Shown here: positions 10,476 to 19,822 of the stretch, piece after piece
Layout of the letters: every line of letters starts with the position of its first letter
Numbering within the stretch: position 1 is the first letter of the stretch
Assembly: GCF_032854445.1 (NCBI RefSeq)
Contig: NC_088295.1
Location: forward strand, 52,371,249 to 52,435,248
Direction: 5' to 3'
Length of the DNA: 64,000 nucleotides
Source: Liolophura sinensis
Taxonomy: Eukaryota > Mollusca > Polyplacophora > Chitonida > Chitonidae
Position numbers and translations under genes: made by a program
The notes under the pieces: model-generated
Told to the model about the DNA's origin: nothing
Database searches by the model: none
What the model saw: only the letters and a program-made list of their open reading frames with translations

Positions 10476-12444
10476 TGTAAGTATAGTATCTACATCCCAT
10501 AGTTCTCTCAAAATGTTTCAAAATATTGGAAACACAGAGTTGAAAGGTTGAAGAATAGAGTGCAGTGAAATATTCTTGAACATGGCATGCAAACTTAACA
10601 TTGTAGTAAGGTATCGACCGGTGTAATGGGATTGAAAAGATGAGATTAGCCTGTGCAGGGTTTTGGTAAAAGTTTTGTTCTTCACCCTGGATTGTGCACT
10701 AATCAGTCACATTTATATTAATGTAATTTAGGTATGGTGCCACACAAACTATTCAGAGGAAAGGAAGCGTTGGCTAGACTGAAGGTGTTTGAAGGAATCC
10801 CGGCACCTTATGATAAACAGAAGCGCCTTGTGGTACCATCAGCCCTGAGAGTTATCCGGCTCGATCCCTGCAGGAAGGTACAAATAGATAGTCCATAGAA
10901 AAATCAACCCCAGAATTTGTCTGGGTACGTTGTAATACAGCAGTGTCCATGGCACTGCACCTTGCCAGCTAAGATGACATTTCTAGAGTTTAAAGGGAAT
11001 TTTCATGGCAGATGGCTTAACATTAGAAATGATAAAGCAAATAGCTGTCCTGTGTGACTTATCAATACATAGGCAGCGAATGGGATGCACATAGGATATA
11101 CACAAGAATGGGGTCATTTATTGCTATTTGTTTAACATCAGAGGCTTCAGGAACTGCACACAATTCAGCTCTTGTTTTTGTATGTGTTTTAAGTGTGTTT
11201 TTTGCATTTGTTTTTAAACTACTAAGTAAAGCTTAACGTTGTCACCATTGAAGTCAGAACTCATCAGTGTGCATATTAATTACTGTAAATTACAAAATTC
11301 ACGATTTCAGTTATTTATGTCGTATTGAGCTGAAGTTTTGCATGCATGTGTCTCCTACATGCAAGTTCTTCAGTAGCCTTGCTACCAGATCTAGTTTCTT
11401 GCTCTTTGTAACTTCTGACTTACAACGATGAAGCTTATAGCGAGATAAAACGCTACTGGTGCTTCCGTTACAGTACTGTACTCTGAACAGACTTTCTCAT
11501 GAGGTGGGATGGAAATACCAGAAAGTAATTGGCACTTTGGAAGAAAGACGGAAGGTGAAATCAAAGCGTTTCTATGAAAGGAAGAAACAGGAACTGGTAA
11601 GATGTTGCATGATAATGACCTTGGCTAACATAGTTATGCAGACTGTTGCAGTTCACAGCTTCACCATTCGAGGTCACATGTTCAAATCTAGACCCAGCCA
11701 TCTTGTGCGAGGCTGACGATTTTCTTCTGAACATGATTTTGTCAAGTCTGCATATTTATGAAATTGAAGAGAATTTTAAAGTTAACAAGCCTTCCACCAG
11801 TAAGGAATACACATTTAAGTTTCTCCTCAGTGTGTGCATCTCACATGTAGAGAAAATCTGTTTATAGTTGCTTGAGCATAATTAGGTGAATCAGTATGTA
11901 TAAGCTGTTGCAATGTGACTGTAATGTGTGAGTAGGGAATGAGCCGGAATAAAAATTATTGAAAACAGTTCAGATAACTTTGGTTACATACTTTCACTTT
12001 AAAATTTGAATTTAGCTGATGTGCGGAAAACAACAAGCATTGACACTTAGCTGAACTCTTCAGTTTCTGTGAACATGTGACCATTATTCTATTGAAACAC
12101 ACTTGTGTATACACACTTAAAATTGATTCAGTCCTGTTTTGTAGTGTACAATTTTCATGGGTTTGGCTGGTTTTGCCCAACCATAATACTTTCCAATAGC
12201 TGTCAGTGATGATTTGTTTTCCACCACGAGTTGATCGTTCATGAAAACAGCTCAGCATGCACTACCATCTGAGACAGACAAAATGGCTCAGATTGAATGT
12301 TATTGTCGCACATTCTTGTACAGATAATGTTGAGTTTTGTTTTTCACTTTCTATTTTCAGCACCTTCGTCAACAGGCAAAGGAGAATGCACAGCCCAAAA
12401 TCGCTGAGTTCCAGAAAGTTATCGAGGGCTATGGTTACAGTTAA
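1186..12444 (+). CDS. RPL13A: 60S ribosomal protein L13a (uL13), seven exons
   Basis: Structural protein of the large cytosolic ribosomal subunit. Exons joined by splice sites and phase: 1186-1203, 3807-3879, 5761-5826, 6192-6293, 10732-10877, 11474-11596 and 12361-12444. They total 612 bases and encode 203 residues plus a stop, the same length as human RPL13A. The product begins MGFQNK, then [20 protein letters not shown], then [15 protein letters not shown], the uL13 signature. Later segments, such as EGIPAPYDK and HEVGWKYQ, also match the family; the tail ends in YGYS. Exon 1 codes for only six residues. It was chosen because it follows a TOP tract, carries a good donor and is in phase with exon 2. 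All introns are GT-AG. Introns 1, 3, 4 and 6 hold box C/D snoRNAs or candidates. Intron 4 is 4.4 kb, long for this gene type. Identification is very sure; exon 1 is slightly less so. Confidence 0.95.
2291..2372 (+). ncRNA. SNORD33: Box C/D snoRNA U33 (SNORD33) homologue, copy 1
   Basis: Lies in RPL13A intron 1. Box C GTGATGA is at 2297-2303 and box D CTGA at 2363-2366. The guide directly before box D reads atgcactaccat, as in vertebrate U33, which directs 2'-O-methylation of 18S rRNA (U1326, human numbering). The guide pairs with the conserved 18S stretch containing GGTGGTGCATG, with one G-U pair. Unlike copy 2, the 5' flank (ttttct) cannot pair well with the 3' flank (gataac), so the closing stem is weak. 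The copy may be poorly expressed or inactive. Confidence 0.72.
3651..3730 (+). ncRNA. SNORD33: Box C/D snoRNA U33 (SNORD33) homologue, copy 2
   Basis: Lies near the 3' end of RPL13A intron 1, about 76 bases before exon 2, a usual distance for intron-processed snoRNAs. Flanks GTTATC (3651-3656) and GATAAC (3725-3730) form a perfect six-pair terminal stem enclosing box C GTGATGA and box D CTGA (3721-3724). The guide before box D is the U33 sequence, identical to copy 1. The identity with copy 1 continues about 20 bases past the stem, so the two arose by duplication. This is the best-formed of the three U33 copies. Confidence 0.87.
6043..6121 (+). ncRNA. Candidate second U34-like box C/D snoRNA
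   Basis: Lies in RPL13A intron 3. Box C TGATGA (6055-6060), internal D' CTGA (6081-6084) and box D CTGA (6109-6112) are flanked by AGCCT (6043-6047) and AGGCT (6117-6121), which can pair as an external stem. Before D' is cttacctact, sharing TTACCTAC with the U34 guide in the next intron. The stem is set 4-7 bases away from the boxes and C' is unclear. It could be a diverged U34 paralogue or a chance match. Confidence 0.42.
6759..6832 (+). ncRNA. SNORD34: Box C/D snoRNA U34 (SNORD34) homologue
   Basis: Lies in RPL13A intron 4. A perfect terminal stem GTGGC (6759-6763) / GCCAC (6828-6832) encloses box C ATGATGA (6765-6771), D' TTGA (6794-6797), a C'-like CATGATA and box D CTGA (6823-6826). The guide before D' reads ttacctacattg, the same as vertebrate U34, which targets 28S rRNA (U2824, human numbering). 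Mammalian U34 also resides in an RPL13A intron. It lies about 470 bases from the upstream exon and far from the downstream one. Confidence 0.88.
7037..7174 (+). mobile_element. SINE family A, 5'-truncated copy
   Basis: In RPL13A intron 4. It matches the body of the window's main SINE family (full copies at 25689 and 59336) from the 'gcggatg' segment to the tail 'gtataagtgaaatattc', ending in AAATA repeats. The tRNA-like head is missing. Confidence 0.75.
8098..8456 (-). mobile_element. SINE family B, tRNA-derived, full-length-like
   Basis: Read on the - strand, a tRNA-like head begins near 8456. It has an A-box-like segment (tagcacaggtggtagagcg) and a B-box-like one (tgatcgagtcac). The body ends in a distinctive tail containing cgttaaaccctaagcactc with repeated CACT. 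Tails of this kind are common in molluscan SINEs. A + strand fragment of the same tail is at 14020-14077. Confidence 0.7.
8793..8990 (+). mobile_element. SINE family A, partial copy
   Basis: Begins at the B-box-like gtgagttcaagcccagctc and runs through the conserved body to the tail and A-rich end. It lacks the first part of the tRNA-like head. In RPL13A intron 4. Confidence 0.75.
9171..9560 (-). pseudogene. Fragment resembling a DIRS-type retrotransposon gag-like region
   Basis: A 120-codon open stretch on the - strand inside RPL13A intron 4. Its end reads [18 protein letters not shown], similar to the 'LFGDDLPKxLKE' segment found near the end of the first ORF product of DIRS-like retroelements in invertebrates. 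A region of alternating hydrophobic residues comes before it, as in those proteins. No tyrosine recombinase, reverse transcriptase or split repeat was found nearby, so it is a relic. The family assignment rests on remembered motif similarity and is tentative. Confidence 0.4.
10047..10118. repeat. 18-bp tandem repeat, four copies
   Basis: Four near-perfect copies of ttaccgtgatatgatcag in RPL13A intron 4. The unit includes the palindromic core TGATCA. Confidence 0.9.
10435..10472. repeat. (AT)n microsatellite
   Basis: About 19 uninterrupted AT dinucleotides in RPL13A intron 4. Confidence 0.97.
11250..11410. repeat. Copy of an unclassified dispersed repeat
   Basis: In RPL13A intron 5. The segment with ttgagctgaagttttg, followed by a 'catgtgt.tcctaca' stretch and 'gctaccaatct'-type end, recurs at about 45640-45750. 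A shorter related piece is at 44880-44945. No coding content was seen. Confidence 0.55.
12200..12277 (+). ncRNA. SNORD33: Box C/D snoRNA U33 (SNORD33) homologue, copy 3
   Basis: Lies in the last RPL13A intron, about 84 bases before exon 7. Box C GTGATGA is at 12206-12212 and box D CTGA at 12269-12272. Flanks CTGTC (12200-12204) and GACAG (12273-12277) form a stem. The guide gcatgcactaccat is the U33 sequence shared with copies 1 and 2. The central part differs (ttgatcgttcatgaaaac), so this copy is older than the split of copies 1 and 2. All hallmarks are intact. Confidence 0.86.
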
Positions 12445-12949
12445 ACATTTCCTGTAAAGACTCACACAATCTGAATGAAGAAAAAAAAATCATGCAATCT
12501 CAAAGTGTTATGTTTCATTTACACTCTTTTTTTAGCCGTCTACTTTTTCATGCTTTCACGTGTATAAGACCACTGAGAGTGCAGTTCTAGACACTTGCTA
12601 ATTGAGACGCTGAAAGTAACCTGGTAGATTACAGACATCTCCCGCGAAACACTCACGGCGGGTGCTATCGGAATGCCAGCTGAAGTATAGGCCTACCCTA
12701 ACCTATAAAGCCAGCTTTTCCCAACAGCTTATACACGGTAACTCATGATGTCATTTTAAGTATACACGCTTGTTAAACAAGTACAGAAAAACAAGACAAA
12801 AACATTGATGCCGGAACATCAACCCAATGAAAATCTCTCTCTGCCCAAAACACTTGTCATGCCGTTTTCCTGGCTGTGTTTTACAAAGTATGCTATCCTA
12901 TGTCAAAAATCATGTGGCATTATTTACAGGGGAACATTCAACACCCCAG

Positions 12950-13192
12950 TGGGGCCTCTGAGCCCAGGTGATAAGCACGCCAGCGCGGCTCAATGACCCA
13001 GGAACCTACCACCAATGCTGTCCAGCTCATGCTATGTTCCTCCCTGGCCGTACATGGGAAGGTCTGCAAGCAATCGGCGGATGGCCACGCGTTTCCAATG
13101 GGCTTTGCCCGGTTTTCTCACGCCATAATGCTGGCTGCCATGGTATAAGTGAAATATTCTTGAGTAGGGCGTGAAATACACATCAAATAAAT
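12950..13192 (+). mobile_element. SINE family A, diverged copy
   Basis: Contains the degenerate head (gcacgccagcgcggctcaat), the body and the tail tataagtgaaatattcttg, ending in AAATAAAT. It is more diverged than the copies at 25689 and 59336 and part of the B-box region is deleted. Confidence 0.72.
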
Positions 13193-14019
13193 CCACACCC
13201 CACCGCAGCAGGATTCTCGTAGATCTGCCGACCTCGTCTTCCTCCCCCACGGTGTGTTAGGGGCCGATATAATAATGGAACATGGATGATTGCGGTTTGA
13301 TCATTGGATTAACGATGTTGCTTTACATATGTATATGGAAACCAGCTGATATTATGGGCAAAATAAATGAAATGGCCCACAGAATGCCGATGTTATAACT
13401 AAAATTTCTGACCTGAATACTGCAATATTATACCAACGGAGCAAGTGAAAGTTTCATGACAAATGCCACCTGTTGTAACTTGAAATGAATGAATACCGGT
13501 ACACAATATTCTCAACTGCAAGCATTCAGAGGAATTGTTTTTTTTTTTTTTGCGAAAGTGGGTAATGTCTTCCTGGCAGACCTGGGCATCTCCTCAAACT
13601 GGATGTCACACGGTAACTTAGCAGCAACTGTTTTCTTTTGACCAGTCCACCGAGTGTATACATACAGATATAACTGAAGACTGGGGAATGATGTAAGCCT
13701 ACGCTTATTACTTCGGGCTGCTTGTGAAATCTGCCAAGCATAAGTTACAGCCTTTGTGGTTAACACATTAAAAAAAGTGATCATGGTCTAGCCTACATTA
13801 CGAAATGGAGAATTCAGCGTGCATGTTAATATCAGGACATGAGATATACCATGTAAAATGTAGCGGTATTGGGACTTTTGTGAAATGGGTGTATGATTAG
13901 ATGGTGATTGACATAAATATTTATATTTACCCCCCCCCCCCTGCCAACACATCCAGATTTATAAGAAGGCTCTACCTGTTGGCCCCTCTGCATGGTGATG
14001 TTTTCATAGCCTACCTCGC

Positions 14020-14077
14020 CGTCATATGACTGAAAAATTGCTGAGTACGACGTTAAACCCCAAGCACTCACTCACTC
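14020..14077 (+). mobile_element. SINE family B tail fragment
   Basis: Carries gtcatatgactgaaaaattg and cgacgttaaaccccaagc followed by CACT repeats. This is the reverse complement of the end of the 8098-8456 element. Confidence 0.65.
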
Positions 14078-15008
14078 ATAGCCTACCTGTTGAGTTTGAC
14101 ATATCCGTTCAACGACATGTATTCCCACCGACAATTCCTTCTGAAAACCATTTGCCATACCGAAAAGACTGGTATTGTATTTGTACTCTTTCTATTCATT
14201 TGACGTGTTTCTTGCCAAGGTTTCCTACCTGTTACAGGTGATGGACAGAAAGGAGATGAAGTGTGCTGCATACATACTATATTTAGCTAAAAATCTATGT
14301 ATGAGATCTAGCCTAAGTTCAGTTAATGCTGTTTCCAGTAACTTAGTAAATGACTTCTCCTCTGTCCTATAAAGTCACATTTCCTTACCTGCCTCCCCGA
14401 ATACATGTATATGATCACCTATATATGCAATGTGTAGGTTCAAGCAGAGGTATTTTCAAGTCTGGGAAACCACCACAGCCAAAACCTGCAGTACAATGCT
14501 CTTCTCAGATATCTGTGCCACCCTCTATTTACGCCTATCGAACAGCGTATGTTTCCGAGATAAAGGTACAAACACGGCTTATATAATAAATGATTAATAA
14601 CTAAAGGTGGTGGGGAGCATTCTTCATCCAAATGTGGCTTTGTTCAACATGTTTGATTGGTTTTTATGGTTGCTTAGTTTTTCATTTGTTCAGCTAAAGA
14701 TTTCCTATTGACCACATTTAAGTCAAACTATACTATAAACAAAACACTCGGGTTAAAATAAAAAAAAAACAATTCTTCATAAACTAACTACATGTATAGG
14801 GTACACACGCGATGAAGTTAATGTGAGTACATCATCACATTAACTAGAGAGACTGACAGACGGACATGCAGTCCGACTGGAGGAACAGATATCTGTAGGG
14901 AAGCTTCTCTGGCATTAGACCAATAATTCTAATGCAAATCTGGACAAATTCCAATCGTATTAGGCTACTACAAAGACACGAAAATTAGTACTTTTGATTT
15001 ATCTTCAA

Positions 15009-15117
15009 ACACTTGTGGTGCGCAGCAATGCAAACACTATTGTGGTGCGCAGCAATGCAAACCCTATTGTGGTGCATAGCAATGCAAACACTTGTGGTGC
15101 GTAGCAATGCAAACATG
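15009..15117. repeat. About 33-bp tandem repeat, four units
   Basis: Four units built on tgtggtgcgcagcaatgcaa, each followed by a short variable spacer (acac/acccta). Confidence 0.88.
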
Positions 15118-15617
15118 TTTACTGAGAGTATTTAATATCATTTTACACTGCGCGAATGAGTGAAGGTAAATGCATATATATAGTCATATATGCTGCGTGT
15201 CTCAATGGAAACAAAATATTTGGCGGTTGGCCAACTTATTTTCACTGTGGTGGAAATGTTTTTCATGTGAAAAAAAAAACAATTTCCTCTGTCAATAATA
15301 TAATTACCTCGTAAAAATGTTTTCCTATGTGAAAAAATCGACTACTTTTGTGAAAACTAATTTTCTTAACTAAAAGGTAATTTTTTTAGGTAAACCAATC
15401 GACTAACTTTACTGACAGTTTGATAAGCCACCTAACTAGCAAGTATATAGGCCCAAAGAAAACTGCCAAAAAAAATCAAAATGAAATTGCGAAGCACTAA
15501 TATGCCACCAGAGATTATATAACAACTGATTAATAACTAAATGAGATTTATAACTTGAATGGCGTTTACGGGAACAAAATTGATAGCAATGGCGAGAGAA
15601 TGTCCTGAATAAATGTT

Positions 15618-15631
15618 GGTCTCGCGAGACC
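15618..15631. promoter_or_regulatory. Perfect palindrome containing TCTCGCGAGA
   Basis: GGTCTCGCGAGACC is a 14-base perfect palindrome. Its core TCTCGCGAGA is the motif bound by BANP at CpG-rich promoters in vertebrates. It lies about 800 bases before the UBE2J1 start codon in a locally CpG-richer segment. Whether it serves UBE2J1 or another start is unknown. Confidence 0.45.
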
Positions 15632-16017
15632 GTCAATAGAACCTGAGGCGGAGCTTCTATGTGCAAGCTACTTAATATTCGTGAACTACCCTGTCGCCCT
15701 TACATCACTGCCACCATTGCCCATTTTTTGTACAGAAATCTTGAACAACGCCGAGGTCACTGGGCTCACGGTGATGTAACAGAAGGTGATGTCAGAAAAC
15801 ACAATCCGTCCCATCCATTGTCTCTGATAAAAGTACTTTATAGACATGTTTCGCTTTATCTAGAGAATGTAGGCGTACAACGTAATTGTAACCAAAACTT
15901 AAAACAATTTTATTGATGAGGCTTAGCGTAAACAAGCCTACGTGCGTCTCACCGGCTCCAATGGTCAATCTTGTCCATTAGTAACAGGCCGTGATATAAA
16001 GCGAAAGGACGAGAGCG

Positions 16018-16064
16018 ACGCATGCGCCTTAATGTAAAGCGAACTGTAGGAGCGACGCATGCGC
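16018..16064. promoter_or_regulatory. UBE2J1: Two NRF1-like sites upstream of UBE2J1
   Basis: ACGCATGCGC occurs at 16018-16027 and again at 16055-16064, each preceded by a related aaagcgaa..gagcg context, so the site is tandemly duplicated. The sequence matches the NRF1 consensus typical of housekeeping promoters. It lies about 370-410 bases before the UBE2J1 start codon and probably marks its core promoter. Confidence 0.55.
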
Positions 16065-16428
16065 TGTAAGGATTATGGTGGGTGATGCTATATCCGGTGT
16101 AAGAAATTATTTCAAGATCTCCTGTTATGCATTTTCTCAATATACAGTAATTGATTTGTTGTTTTGCTTTACTTATTTACATCAAAGCAAACTCTTTCAC
16201 AAGGAGGTCGTGAATTTGCATTTAAACAGTAGCTTTGCTCATCGTGACAGCATGAGAGTGTGAGAGAGTGGCTGTAAGAGTATGGGTCTGCACAGGACAT
16301 CTAGGCCTATATCCAGTATTTATACTCCACGTGTCAGTGAACTGTCAGTGACAAGTCAGAGGCTAGAATTAGACATATATCTGCTAGACTGAGACAAGAC
16401 AACTCCAAGCGGGGAAACCAAGAGCAAG

Positions 16429-19400
16429 ATGCAGAGACAGTACAATCTGAGGAATCCAGGTTTGTATGATTGCTACTCCGTGTAGGCATACACAACAGAG
16501 TTGTAAGGGTTGACATTAACATTTAATCTGTAATTTTCTTGTTGAACTGCACGCCTACATTGTAGATAGTGGAATTCGGTTGAATTAAGACAGCCACTAT
16601 GTGGACCCACTAGCCTACATATATGCTGTGAATATAAACCGAAATCATTCCTTAAATACGAGTCGTTAGATATTAACATGTGTTACATATGAACATGTAA
16701 AAAAGTATGTTGACCTGTGATTATTTGTCTTCGTATCCATGTCATAGAGGGAACATGTTCAGCTGGTGGGAACTGGCCATCAGTGTGCATGTATGTTCTC
16801 TGCAGGTAAGTGATGAATTCTTGCAGACAAGCCGGGATACATGTTAATCAGCTTGGTACGGTAGTTGCATGAGCTTTTATATGACATAAATGGAAACTGT
16901 ATTTCAAGTGAAATTTGGAACCAGTATATTGAAATGCATTTTTAAAAAAATAAAAGGTACTTTTTGCTGCTTCTCTTAGTGCTTAGCACTGAGAGGTTAG
17001 AGCAAGAAAACAGGACTGGTTGGCCCAGGGTCAGTATAATGTGACTGAGTAGGGTGTCAAGTCTGGTGTCTTCGGCATGACTCTTAAGTGGCAGCACTTC
17101 AGCAACATAGACTTGCCATACCACAAGAAGGCACATTAATTATATGTACACACACCTAACGACTCCTTGTTGCCACTGGACTGAAAAATTGTGAAGTACA
17201 ACATAATACCCTAAGCAAACATACAACATACAACCACAGGCTTTTGTTTGCAAATAGGTCGTTCATAAATTCATAAATTTCTTGAATATTCTGTTGCCTC
17301 AATTGGCAAACAATCTAAAAGTACTTGGACGAACCTCTGTAACTACATGTAAGTTTCCCCCAGTCATATTGATAAAGCTGATTAGGAATTCATTTTATTC
17401 ACATTCAGTCTAAGCATTTGGTGGCCAGACAGGCACTGTGCTATTAAATTTTGGTAGCCTGAAGAAAAAATTGGGTTCTCCTGGGTCACCAGGCTGTCAA
17501 TTTTGCATGGACTCGTCCTACCACAAGAAGACACAGTATATGTACGCACAACTAATGGGTCCTCGTCATCATATTGTAAAGTATACATCCATACATACTG
17601 CAAACTTATTAGATTCCCTATTCTGTAAACATACCAAAACCTTGAACATTAAAAGCGATTGTGAGCAATGTGTCCTTAAAGAGAAAAGCTTTCAAAGCTG
17701 TCGTTGACGTCATGAAAGCTGGGATAGTTCCATTTCTCTTGTTAAAAGAGGAGATGTAGGTTGTGTTGCCAGAATGTCTGCTTTGTTCAGAATCTTACGG
17801 TTTTGGCATATTTCCAGAGTGAAGCAGCTGATTCCAGTGTAAAGAAAATGAGAGAGGCTAGTTTCTGACTGATACATATTTGATTTTGGTTTTAAAACTG
17901 TACTTTTTAGCAGATTTTAAAGTGTATTTGGGTTTTAACTTTTTTTCTTCATTGGTTGTTAAATTGCTTTTCATGTTCTATTAATAGCGGTTAAGCGGCT
18001 AATGAAAGAGGCTCAGGAGTTAAGAGAACCAACGGAGCAGTACCATGCCCAGCCCCTGGAGGTCAGCACACCTACTCATTACAACCATTCTTGAGAACGT
18101 CCCGCTCAGGTGCCATCTCTCCACCTGTCACTTATACCCCGTTTACATGGGCAGAGTTAAGCTGGTTTAAATAGGAAAGTGGCTTTGAGCCAGTTTGACG
18201 GCACACGTGTGAGGGCAGAGCAGGAGCATTTAATGCGGTTTATTTGCCCCTGCTAGCAACGTGACCTTAATCTAGTTTCAGGTCTTGAGTTGGTTTGTGT
18301 GTGTTGTGTGAACAGTGACTGGATTAACCCCGGGTATGTTGAGGTTAGGATGCCGTTACAATTACAAAACCAGCTTATGTGTGACCCTTTGAATGGACAA
18401 ATGCCTGAACGGGCTCAAAACCGGGCTTGGGCACATGGTTATGTGAACACACGCATTTGTACAACAAGCTTCGACTTCTGAAGCTTCTGAAACCGGTTCA
18501 GATCCAGATCAAATTTTAGCTGTGTGAATGGGGTATTGGATATATGCCTACCTGAGGCCAACTCTCCCCACACCTACCACATGGTCTCATCCCCACACAT
18601 GAACACATCCTCCTAATCTACAGAACCACTGTACACACCATCCTGCTCAGGCCTCATCCCCACACCTGTCACATAGCCTCATCCCCACCTGAGGTCAACA
18701 CATCCTCCTACTCTACAGAACCACTGTACACACCATCCCACTTAGGCCTCATCCCCACACCTATCACATAGCCTTATCCCCACCTGAGGTCAACACACCT
18801 ACTATTCTACAGAACCACTGTACACACCATCCTACTCAGGCCTCATCCCCACACCTATCACATAGCCTCATCCCCACCTGAGGTCAACACATCCTCCTAT
18901 TCTACAAAACCACTGTACACACCATCCTGCTCAGGCCTCATCCCCACATCTACCACACAGCCTCATCCCCACCTGAGGTCAACACATCCTCCTATTCTAC
19001 AGAACCACTGTACACACCATCCTACTCAGGCCTCATCCCCACACCTACCACATAGCCTCATCCCCACCTGAGGTCAACACATCCTCCTATTCTACAGAAC
19101 CACTGTACACACCATCCTACTCAGGCCTCATCCCCACACCTATAGCATAGCCTCATCCCCACCTGAGGTCAACACATCCTCCTATTCTACAGAACTACTG
19201 TACACACCATCCTGCTCAGGCCTCATCCCCACACCTATAGCATAGCCTCATCCCCACCTGAGGTCAACACATCCTCCTATTCTACAGAACTACTGTACAC
19301 ACCATCCCACTCAGGCCTCATCCCCACACCTATCACATAGCCTGATCCCCAGCTGAGATCAACACATCCTCCTACTCTGCAGAACCACTGTACACACCAT

Positions 19401-19769
19401 CCTACTCAGGCCTCATCCCCACACCTATCACATAGCATGATCCCCACCTGAGGTCAACACATCCTCCTATTCCACACAACCACTGTATACCCCATCCTTG
19501 TCAGACCCCTTACTTCCAACGAAAGGGGCAGGATGGCACTTTTACTTATCTTAGCAGGAATAATAGCTGTAAAGGACTCTACCGTCTGCTTGTGTCATTA
19601 ATAATGAATGTGAGTAATAAATGTTCTAAAGATGTTCAGAAGTAAAAAACAAAAGGTCAACTCAGCACTCAACTATGCATTTGTATACTGTAATCTTAAT
19701 TTTCAGCACATATTAATTAGAAGTCCTTGGAGCAGAAAATTGCAATTCTCAGTTTTTTGGAAAAGTGAA

Positions 19770-19822
<53 letters not shown>

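Larger units (their letters stand above)
12445..16000. other. RPL13A 3' end and intergenic spacer
   Basis: After the RPL13A stop there is no canonical AATAAA close by. The spacer holds a SINE (12950), a SINE-B tail fragment (14020), a 33-bp tandem repeat (15009) and AT-rich sequence. Open frames here show no recognisable domain. Confidence 0.5.
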
